In this document: positions 35,885 through 41,387 of the stretch, one piece after another | How the letters are laid out: each line of letters begins with the position of its first letter | How positions within the stretch are numbered: position 1 is the stretch's first letter | NCBI GenBank assembly: GCA_904395805.1 | Contig: CAJFNV010000082.1 | Location: 1-41,387, forward strand | Direction of reading: 5' to 3' | Origin: Candidatus Gallispira edinburgensis | GTDB lineage: Bacteria; Bacillota; Clostridia; Lachnospirales; CAG-274 | Length of the DNA stretch: 41,387 nucleotides | Made by a program: the position numbers and the translations under genes | The notes under the pieces: generated by a model | Seen by the model: only the letters and a program-made list of their open reading frames with translations | What the model was told of the DNA's origin: nothing | The model's database searches: none

Positions 35885-36362
35885 GAAAATAAAGATATGT
35901 GATAATATATTAATGTTAATAAGTCACCACATTCAAAATAGTAAGGATTCTTATGAAGCTGGTGGAGTTTTAATAGGCAGAGAAAATTTATGCGATAATA
36001 GCCTAATTATAGAATTTGCAACAGAGCCAATGGATAATGATAAAAGAAGTAGAAATAGATTCTACCGTAATGATAGAGGGCATATTGACTTTTATAAAAA
36101 TCTTTATAATAAAAATCATGGTATATATAAATATGTTGGTGAGTGGCACACACATCCAGAAAATATTCCTATACCTTCGAGCATAGATTTGAATAATTGG
36201 AAACGACTTGCTAAGAATTCAAAATATGATACAAAGTTTATTCATATAATTGCTGGCTGCAAAGCTATAAAATTGTGGGAAGTTTCATATGTAGATAAGA
36301 AAGTAGTTGAATTAGCGACATTATTTTGGAAGGATGTGTATTGTGATAACAATAATATATAG
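35841..36362 (+). CDS. cap3: CBASS Cap3, JAMM isopeptidase
   Basis: A JAB/JAMM metalloprotease that removes the Cap2-made conjugate. The zinc motif is H103-T-H105-P in EWHTHPENIPIPSSIDL, with D116 after S-S-I; the preceding strand is EAGGVLIGRE. Start choice: an ATG at 35736 would add 35 residues that merely translate another frame of cap2, so I favour GTG 35841 (VRYVSKSA), giving 173 residues and a 44-bp overlap. The RBS there is poor (AAAAAG), consistent with coupled translation. The last 20 bp overlap the effector gene. Confidence 0.85.
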   Translation: MRYVSKSAIIKSKDRKIKICDNILMLISHHIQNSKDSYEAGGVLIGRENLCDNSLIIEFATEPMDNDKRSRNRFYRNDRGHIDFYKNLYNKNHGIYKYVGEWHTHPENIPIPSSIDLNNWKRLAKNSKYDTKFIHIIAGCKAIKLWEVSYVDKKVVELATLFWKDVYCDNNNI

Positions 36363-37182
36363 GATAATTGATTGGGGTTTTCAAATATTTCAAATCTGTG
36401 TTATTATGTTGCTAGCAGTCATTGTGTGGATGCTTGATCTGGCAACTCTAATGGAAAGAATTTTTATGAATGTAAGTGTAGATTTTAATAATTTGAAATA
36501 TTATTTTTTAATGAGGGGCGGTAATGGACTTATTACGCTGGTATTTTTAATAATTTTATTAAAGATTTTCCATAAATATAATGGAGATAAAATTTTGAAT
36601 AAAGGTAAATTATACCATGATCATTGTTACATAGGATATATATTATGTTCAAAAGTACTGGGATATAAAAAGTGTAGTCTAATAAGAGTTCCAATAGCAA
36701 TGCAATTCAAACTTATTATTAATGATACCTTTGATGAATACTTTTATGGTGAAACTGATGATTATAAGTCCACTAAATGTGAAAATATAACCATAAAAGG
36801 AATAAAGGATGCATATACAAGTACAATAAATCTTGTGCTTTCTGACACGTATCCAATAAAAAAAGAAATGTTGCCAGAGAATGTGAGAAATTTATCAACA
36901 ATCTATATCTCAAGAGATAATGAAGGTAATTCTGTTCGTGCGTTCAGTAGTGCTTTTTGTGAACAAATTCGTAATATTGTATCAAATTTGCCTGATGAAG
37001 TATATAAAATAAATCTATATTCAACTTTGAATGCAAAGCATTGTTATTGGATTGCTAGAAATGTTTTTAAGCAAGGTGGCAGAAGTAATATTAAGAGCTT
37101 AATTGTTTTCCCTCAATCACATAAATATGGCCTATGGAATTTTTCGGAAAAGGGAGTGACAATTTTTAATGATAAATATTAG
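36343..37182 (+). CDS. CBASS effector, two-TM membrane protein with unidentified sensor domain
   Basis: A 279-residue protein in the effector position of the CBASS operon. Two hydrophobic helices lie near the N-terminus (FQICVIMLLAVIVWMLDLA and GLITLVFLIILLKIF), joined by a short loop. The cytosolic ~200 residues (YHDHCYIGYILCSKVLGYKK; INLVLSDTYPI; NLSTIYISRD; NLYSTLNAKHCYWIARNVF) do not show a SAVED, Nudix-box, STING or TIR signature I can recognise, though a drifted member of the Cap14/Cap16 types is possible. GTG 36343 has GGAAGG 9 bases upstream; ATG 36334 is the alternative. The expected action is membrane disruption once the cyclic nucleotide binds. Confidence 0.8.
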   Translation: MITIIYRIIDWGFQIFQICVIMLLAVIVWMLDLATLMERIFMNVSVDFNNLKYYFLMRGGNGLITLVFLIILLKIFHKYNGDKILNKGKLYHDHCYIGYILCSKVLGYKKCSLIRVPIAMQFKLIINDTFDEYFYGETDDYKSTKCENITIKGIKDAYTSTINLVLSDTYPIKKEMLPENVRNLSTIYISRDNEGNSVRAFSSAFCEQIRNIVSNLPDEVYKINLYSTLNAKHCYWIARNVFKQGGRSNIKSLIVFPQSHKYGLWNFSEKGVTIFNDKY

Positions 37183-37360
37183 ATTTTCACATACAGTATT
37201 GTATAAATGATTCGTTGAATTCTCTTTGAAAATAATTAGGAATGCTGAAATGGTAATAATGTGTTTAGTGTACGGCAGTTTAATATATGTAATTTAAAAT
37301 GAAAGAAATATTTCAGTAAAAAGCAAAGGATATTATATAAATTAAAAGATGTCTAAGTAA

Positions 37361-37398
37361 ATAAGGTGATATGAAGCAAGATATTCATATCACCTTAT
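37361..37398. terminator. 15-bp hairpin after the CBASS operon
   Basis: ATAAGGTGATATGAA (37361-37375) and TTCATATCACCTTAT (37384-37398) are perfect complements with an eight-base loop. A diverged copy of this hairpin ends the intact DUF5688 gene at 39220-39252. The T-run is weak in both directions. Between the effector gene and this hairpin (37183-37360) I see nothing else. Confidence 0.6.
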
Positions 37399-37403
37399 CT
37401 TGT

Positions 37404-37640
37404 CTAAATTATTTTGATATCTTCGTTGTAGAAATATATATTGTCGTTTAATTTATCTGTTTTGGTGACAACAGTGTTATTTACATTCTTCACCATTTCC
37501 CTTACAAATTCAAGTGATACAAAGATTTCGGGGATAATGATACAAAGATTTCGGGGATAATGAGGGTTTCGTTTATGGATGAGGGGAGGATGTAAAAGTT
37601 TTTGTTGAGCTAGTTTCTTGTTTCTGAGAGGATGTCGTCA
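37404..37640 (-). pseudogene. Decayed 3' fragment of a DUF5688-family gene
   Basis: Read on the minus strand, the end codes for NIYFYNEDIKII and stop, matching NIYYYNGEIKII of the intact gene at 39260. Similarity at DNA level continues with scattered differences to about 37640, then stops abruptly; the matching part of the intact gene is 39260-39473. The fragment is broken by a 23-bp tandem duplication, which shifts the frame. It is diverged, so not a recent copy. Confidence 0.8.
37516..37561. repeat. 23-bp tandem duplication inside the pseudogene
   Basis: A unit beginning GATACAAAGATTTC and ending GGGATAAT is present twice without any base between (37516-37538 and 37539-37561). Only one unit exists in the intact homologue, so this is a frame-breaking duplication. 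Confidence 0.95.
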
Positions 37641-37740
37641 TTGTATTTTTGTGTTTATATTTGAAAATTTGACTCAAAAAGATGTTGTTAAATGGGATTT
37701 TTTCAGCTGTCTCGAACCGTTATTTTGTTACCTGCTCTTG

Positions 37741-37791
37741 CCACCTGAACTTGAAGCTAAAGCGCTGGAATCGCACTTGCATAGCAGGTGG
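37741..37791. repeat. Imperfect hairpin, CCACCTG/CAGGTGG arms
   Basis: CCACCTG (37741-37747) and CAGGTGG (37785-37791) enclose 37 bases with AGCGCT in the middle. The block is more GC-rich than its surroundings. It might be a subterminal hairpin left by an IS200/IS605-type element, but no transposase is present. Confidence 0.35.
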
Positions 37792-37805
37792 TTTATTTTC
37801 CTCCA

Positions 37806-37842
37806 ACACAAAAAAGAACATTGAGGTTAGTCAATGTTCTTT
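37806..37842 (-). terminator. Terminator of the minus-strand gene
   Basis: AAAGAACATTG (37813-37823) and CAATGTTCTTT (37832-37842) form an 11-bp perfect stem with an eight-base loop. On the minus strand it is followed directly by TTTTTTGTG, a good U-run, 7 bp after the stop of the 37849 gene. Confidence 0.9.
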
Positions 37843-37848
37843 GAAAAA

Positions 37849-38841
37849 TTATAATATTACTTTAACATACGAATTTTTGTCAGGTACAACAAAATTATTA
37901 TTTTTATCCTTTTGTAGAGTAGCTTTTTGAAAATCAATAAAATCCATGATTTCGTTCAGACAATCATAAAGTGTTTTATGTGCTTCTGCTAAAACAGATA
38001 TACTATCGTCTAAGTCTAATGATATTGAATCAAACTCACTTGTTAGATGTTGAGTATTTCCATCCGCACCAGTTCTGTTAACATCAAGTGGTGAGACAGG
38101 CTTGAGACCAATAAAACCAATGCCACCTTTGTGTTTAGCATAATTTGCCCATGAATTTATATCGTTTAAGCCATTTCTACATTTTTCCAAAATATTCCAC
38201 AAAGTATTTAGGTTTAAATTTGAAGAACTTGCAATATGTAAATCTTTTATTGATTTATATGTGCATAGACGAAGAATATCTTCAAACGTCAAATTGGAAT
38301 TATATTTTGGCATAGATTTATAAAGTTCAAACGCTAAAAATATAATTTGTAAAATATAATCAAAACAATTATTGTACCATATAATTGCAGTCTTACAATT
38401 CATAGTCCTTACTTGAAAAATTGCACAGTAGCCTGATTTCCAATTTAAATTACAATCATAGTTCAAAATGTTATGACACATCAATAAATAGTATCGTGCA
38501 GTTTGTAGACACTCTTCAGCTTTTTCAAAAAACTTTGCCGCTTTATAATAAGCATAATTACTTATCTGTAAATATATTTCTAAAGGGATTATCTCATTTT
38601 GATATCTTTCAAAAAATTTAAGAGAATTAGAAAATGATTTTATATTGTTAGAATATTCTTCAAATGTTATCTTTTTCCCTTTATATATAAGAGCACATTT
38701 GGGCAAAAGGTTTTCTAATGAAAATTCTCCTGATTTAAATTCGTCTGAAAAACCTTCTAATGTATATTCCTTATCTTTATATAATAGTTTTAAATACTGA
38801 TTACATTCGGGTTCTGTTCTTGATATAAATGAAGTACACAT
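37849..38841 (-). CDS. Hypothetical helical protein, possibly HEPN-like
   Basis: A 330-residue protein that I do not recognise with certainty. The N-terminal ~100 residues mix strands and helices; the middle is helical with many aromatic residues (ECLQTARYYLLMCHNILNYD, WYNNCFDYILQIIFLAF). Around residue 235 is CRNGLNDINSWANYAKHKGG; an arginine followed by N-x-x-K-H at this distance recalls HEPN ribonuclease domains of the Cthe_2314 type, but the spacing is not the strict R-x4-6-H. It has its own promoter, ribosome binding site (AAGGAGCG) and terminator, so it is a monocistronic gene placed between the two DUF5688 copies. Confidence 0.7.
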   Translation of the reverse strand: MCTSFISRTEPECNQYLKLLYKDKEYTLEGFSDEFKSGEFSLENLLPKCALIYKGKKITFEEYSNNIKSFSNSLKFFERYQNEIIPLEIYLQISNYAYYKAAKFFEKAEECLQTARYYLLMCHNILNYDCNLNWKSGYCAIFQVRTMNCKTAIIWYNNCFDYILQIIFLAFELYKSMPKYNSNLTFEDILRLCTYKSIKDLHIASSSNLNLNTLWNILEKCRNGLNDINSWANYAKHKGGIGFIGLKPVSPLDVNRTGADGNTQHLTSEFDSISLDLDDSISVLAEAHKTLYDCLNEIMDFIDFQKATLQKDKNNNFVVPDKNSYVKVIL

Positions 38842-38865
38842 AATGTCATCACGCTCCTTTTTTGT

Positions 38866-38894
38866 ATTATATCACGCTCCTGTCTTAATTTCAA
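38866..38894 (-). promoter_or_regulatory. Promoter of the 37849 gene
   Basis: On the minus strand TTGAAA (38894-38889) and TATAAT (38871-38866) are exactly 17 bases apart, ending 25 bp before the start codon. The 11-base word ATCACGCTCCT occurs in the spacer (38871-38881) and again at the ribosome binding site (38848-38858). Confidence 0.8.
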
Positions 38895-39219
38895 TTCGCA
38901 TACTTACCAAACTTCACTAAATATATATATCTTATACAAGCCCCCGTTTCAATTTCTGCGATACATTTTAATATCGGGGAGATGTGCGGGGGGACAAACA
39001 GCGTTATCAAGTGTTTTTTATCTTAATGCCTATTTTCTGTTTCTTCTGTTATACGCAGAGTGCCGACAGGTTATCATTCCCACAAGATATGTTCGTTTAT
39101 CTCCGCAAGAGACAGAGGGACGGAGAGAGACCTCTGGAAAGTCTTTCATTAATATCTTGTAACCTCCAAATTTTTATTAAAAGTACAAATATACAAATTA
39201 CAAAAAATAATTTCTATAC
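38895..39219. other. Structured non-coding stretch
   Basis: No gene is convincing here. It is more GC-rich than nearby spacers and contains nested inverted repeats: ACAAGATAT/ATATCTTGT (39082-39090 and 39152-39160) enclosing CTCCG/CGGAG (39101-39105 and 39121-39125) and AGAG/CTCT just after it. CCCCG and CGGGG also pair across 38942-38979. A structured RNA or a transfer-origin-like site are options. Confidence 0.4.
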
Positions 39220-39252
39220 AAGGCGATATGAATCAGAAATTCATATCACCTT
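39220..39252 (-). terminator. Hairpin after the DUF5688 gene
   Basis: AAGGCGATATGAAT and ATTCATATCACCTT pair with one mismatch around a five-base loop, 7 bp beyond the stop of the minus-strand gene. A T-rich tract follows only after about a dozen bases on that strand. Confidence 0.5.
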
Positions 39253-39259
39253 GTTTTGA

Positions 39260-40141
39260 CTAAATTATTTTAATCTCTCCATTGTAGTAATATATATTGT
39301 TGCTTAGTTTATCGGTTTGGGTGACAATAGTCTTATTTACATCCCTTACCATTTCCCTTACAAAATCAGGCGTTACAAAGCTTTCGTGGATAATGAGGAC
39401 TTCGTTTATTGATGAGGGGAGAACGTAAAAGTTTTCGTTGAGCTTGTTTTTTATTTTTGAGAGGATATCGTCAAAGGCGATATAGGCAGCGCCTTCAACA
39501 CCGTATATATTGCTGAGCACAAATACCGGGTATTCGGGAGTATTGTCAAGCAGGTCATCTGGGGCGTTCATAGCTTTAAGGGCATTTTTTAGTGTTATGA
39601 CTTTTGGCGGAAGCAACCTTCTTGTGTTTGCCTTTGCAAGCTCAAACAGTTCATTTGGATCAAGATTAACGGTCTTAAGCAGGCTGTCATTAACGATCGA
39701 GCCTGAAAAGCCGTATTCATTTCTGGTTATTATCCATCTGAATATAAAAGCTAAATCTAAAAATTTTATGTGTGGGATGGTTTTAAGAAGCTCCTTGTTT
39801 GCCTCTGCATTTATAAGTACAAGGACGATGTTGTCCTTTATGTTTTTATCGTAGATATATTTGTCTGGGACCATGTTAAAGCCTTCCGTGATTATATCTG
39901 CAGCTTTCTTTAAAACTATGTCTATATTTTCACAGCTTGTGTAATAAGTGTACATATTGTCAATGTAGACTACGGGAGAGGTGTTTACCTTTTTGCTCCT
40001 GTCAATAAGGCAGAGGGCGTCAAGGGTCTCATTTATTTTATGTACCTTTGTGACTTCAACATTGTAGGCTTTATATTTCTCCGGAATATATTCTTTGATT
40101 CTGTTAATAAGCATTTCTTTAAATTCATCATATTTCAGCAT
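39260..40141 (-). CDS. DUF5688-family protein
   Basis: A 293-residue protein of the DUF5688 type, common in Lachnospiraceae and related Clostridia, of unknown function. The N-terminus MLKYDEFKEMLINRIKEYIP, the middle NIVLVLINAEANKELL and the C-terminal IIHESFVTPDFVREMV with DKLSNNIYYYNGEI are typical. It seems soluble. I choose ATG 40141 with GAGAGG 9 bases upstream; longer starts only read through the end of the preceding amidotransferase, which it overlaps by 14 bp. Co-expression with amidoligase and amidotransferase is therefore likely. A degraded 3' copy lies at 37404-37640. Confidence 0.85.
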   Translation of the reverse strand: MLKYDEFKEMLINRIKEYIPEKYKAYNVEVTKVHKINETLDALCLIDRSKKVNTSPVVYIDNMYTYYTSCENIDIVLKKAADIITEGFNMVPDKYIYDKNIKDNIVLVLINAEANKELLKTIPHIKFLDLAFIFRWIITRNEYGFSGSIVNDSLLKTVNLDPNELFELAKANTRRLLPPKVITLKNALKAMNAPDDLLDNTPEYPVFVLSNIYGVEGAAYIAFDDILSKIKNKLNENFYVLPSSINEVLIIHESFVTPDFVREMVRDVNKTIVTQTDKLSNNIYYYNGEIKII

Positions 40142-41060
40142 ATAGATCATCCTCTCTGTAAAAATCTGTTTCATACAGCAATTCCTCAATATCCATATAG
40201 TCATAGCCTGAGTCTAAAAGTTCTAAAATTGTTTCCTCGTCTATACCTACGGTTTTACCATAGTAGATAAGATCATTAAGGTATTCCGTTTCATATGTTA
40301 ATTTGGTTTTACTGCGGCTGTAGCTGTAATAGGGGTAATTGTAAAATCCATAGCTTTTGAATATATCAAATTCTCCTTTTGTAATTTTCCCGCAGGTATT
40401 GAATTTTAATATTTCACCGTCGGCAATTTTTATTTCCTTATAATTCTTCAATCCAAGTTTCTTTAAAGCTTTTGTAAGGATAGCTTCTGTTGAAGCATAG
40501 ATATAGTAACCTTTGAAATGTGCAATGCACATAGGATTGTCACCCTTGACTATGAAAAGCTCATTGTTCTTATTAAGTATAGTAAAGCAAAAAGAACCCT
40601 CGACTTTTTCTGCCATGTATTTGATGGTTTCAAAGTTGAGGGCTTTCTTCTTTTCTATGAGCTGTACCGCTATGTAGGAATCTGTTTCTATTTTAGGTAC
40701 AGGTATCTTTTCTGTCTTTCTCAATGTCACATCGTTGTAAAGTACTCCGTTGTGAGCGAGGGCAAAGCCAAGCTTTTCGGAATAGAAAGGATGATTGTTT
40801 ATGTTGTTCTTTTCACTTCCCTGGGTGGTCATTCTTGTGTGTCCCATAATAACAGAAGGGTTGCCTTTGAGTTTAAATCTCATTTTGTGAGCAGGCAAAG
40901 GTTTCTTGTATATTATCATTTCGTCTCCTGCCTTGTAGGCTATGCCTGTGGCATCCGTACCTCTTGCCTCACATTCTCTTGACAGTACTTTTAAAATTCT
41001 TTCCTTCTGTCTTACTGACAGAGTATTGTTATAATCAATCAAACCAAATAAACAGCACAT
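40128..41060 (-). CDS. Class II glutamine amidotransferase
   Basis: A 310-residue Ntn-type glutamine amidotransferase: it releases ammonia from glutamine using the N-terminal cysteine exposed after removal of Met. The start MCCLFGLID places C2 as nucleophile. RGTDATGIAY, GHTRMTTQG with NNHPF, LAHNGVLYN and ETDSYIAVQL are the glutamine-site motifs known from PurF and GlmS. No synthetase domain follows; the last ~80 residues are tyrosine-rich and acidic (YGFYNYPYYSYSRSKTKL). It starts 2 bp after the amidoligase stop. Stand-alone class II amidotransferases next to amidoligases have been linked to peptide or wall modification in mobile elements. Confidence 0.92.
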   Translation of the reverse strand: MCCLFGLIDYNNTLSVRQKERILKVLSRECEARGTDATGIAYKAGDEMIIYKKPLPAHKMRFKLKGNPSVIMGHTRMTTQGSEKNNINNHPFYSEKLGFALAHNGVLYNDVTLRKTEKIPVPKIETDSYIAVQLIEKKKALNFETIKYMAEKVEGSFCFTILNKNNELFIVKGDNPMCIAHFKGYYIYASTEAILTKALKKLGLKNYKEIKIADGEILKFNTCGKITKGEFDIFKSYGFYNYPYYSYSRSKTKLTYETEYLNDLIYYGKTVGIDEETILELLDSGYDYMDIEELLYETDFYREDDLYAEI

Positions 41061-41062
41061 TA

Positions 41063-41387
41063 TTATTCGACCTCACTTTCATAAATATTTCTTTCGTTAA
41101 GATATGTAATAAGTTCATTGTGTTCATCAGTATTCAGTCTGCTTACAAATTCAGGCCATGAAAGGTTCTGAATTTCTTCATCAGACATAGAAAGAGCCAC
41201 ATTGCAAATTTCATTAACTAACTGCAATGTGGCTATAAATGTATTGTATTTAAGAGTTCCTCTGAACATTCGGAATTCTACTGTATTGTAGTTCTGTATG
41301 TTGATACATCTGTATCTGCTGTAATTGTTGTTTTTGGCATCGTCCATAAGCTCTTTTGGCCTGCTTTTCATACCGTATCTTGCAGCC
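41063..41387 (-). CDS. Putative amidoligase, C-terminal part (cut by window edge)
   Basis: The frame is open to the end of the window, so only the last 108 or so residues are visible. RYRCINIQNYNTVEFRMFRG is the conserved C-terminal motif of amidoligases of the ATP-grasp/glutamine-synthetase-like class, followed by TFIATLQLVNEICNVAL. These enzymes join amines to carboxylates using ATP. Together with the coupled amidotransferase it would make an amide-forming pair. The Met at 41371 is internal, not the start. No catalytic glutamates are visible in this fragment. Confidence 0.8.
   Translation of the reverse strand, partial: AARYGMKSRPKELMDDAKNNNYSRYRCINIQNYNTVEFRMFRGTLKYNTFIATLQLVNEICNVALSMSDEEIQNLSWPEFVSRLNTDEHNELITYLNERNIYESEVE

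Noticed and set aside
36343..37182. SAVED or STING-type effector call
   Set aside because: I looked for SAVED, TIR-STING and Nudix-box motifs and could not point to specific residues; left as unassigned.
37618..37930. Two overlapping plus-strand frames (68 and 82 residues)
   Set aside because: They cross the decayed DUF5688 fragment, a hairpin and a terminator, and have no supported start.
38848..38881. 11-bp direct repeat ATCACGCTCCT as an attachment site
   Set aside because: One copy is the ribosome binding site and the other lies in the promoter spacer of the same gene; there is no element between them.
38984..39259. 91-residue plus-strand frame in the structured spacer
   Set aside because: No ribosome binding site, no family resemblance, ends exactly at the DUF5688 stop, and the DNA is better explained by inverted repeats.
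1..41387. CRISPR array, tRNA or rRNA gene
   Set aside because: I found no regularly spaced direct repeats and no cloverleaf or rRNA-like stretch on either strand by eye.

Overview
The window is AT-rich Firmicutes DNA with A+G-rich ribosome binding sites and several GTG/TTG starts. The right end carries a DUF5688-family gene, a class II glutamine amidotransferase and a putative amidoligase. I associate that set with accessory or mobile DNA of Clostridia, most likely Lachnospiraceae, but genus cannot be decided from sequence alone. Nearly everything else reads as a defence and conflict island: about 37 kb with no recognisable housekeeping gene.

Layout. (1) 43-4379: a frameshifted FRG-domain gene followed by hsdR of a type I restriction system; hsdM and hsdS would have to lie to the left of the window. 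(2) 4485-6839: a small orphan gene and a 635-residue protein combining a PH-like domain, a possible Mrr-type nuclease motif and glycine-rich membrane segments. (3) 6975-10489: a PLD-helicase-DUF3427 protein translationally coupled to a Nudix hydrolase. (4) 10811-13330: a second helicase with a C-terminal HNH nuclease. (5) 13760-31609: a tightly packed 13-gene same-strand array headed by a WYL regulator. It holds five dynamin-like GTPases (one with a ruined P-loop), four TerB-like helical proteins (two of them fused to a beta-helix), a HerA/DUF87 ATPase, and at the end a WHH nuclease with a SUKH immunity protein. (6) 31725-32535: a divergent Xre regulator and SLOG/DUF1273 gene. (7) 33076-37182: a type II CBASS operon (CD-NTase, Cap2 E1/E2, Cap3 JAMM, two-TM effector) with a good promoter and a 13-bp inverted repeat just downstream. 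(8) 37363-39473: a decayed 3' fragment of a DUF5688 gene, an orphan helical (possibly HEPN-like) gene, and a structured non-coding stretch. (9) 39260-41387, minus strand: amidoligase (cut by the window edge), glutamine amidotransferase and intact DUF5688.

The best candidate for an undescribed system is region 5. Gene spacing (overlaps to 54 bp), the single orientation, the WYL gene at the 5' end and a hairpin terminator after the last gene suggest one transcription unit. My inference is a regulated membrane-remodelling GTPase array coupled to an ATP-driven DNA or protein pump and a nuclease effector held in check by its SUKH partner. None of the functions have been demonstrated here; domain calls rest on motifs read by eye.
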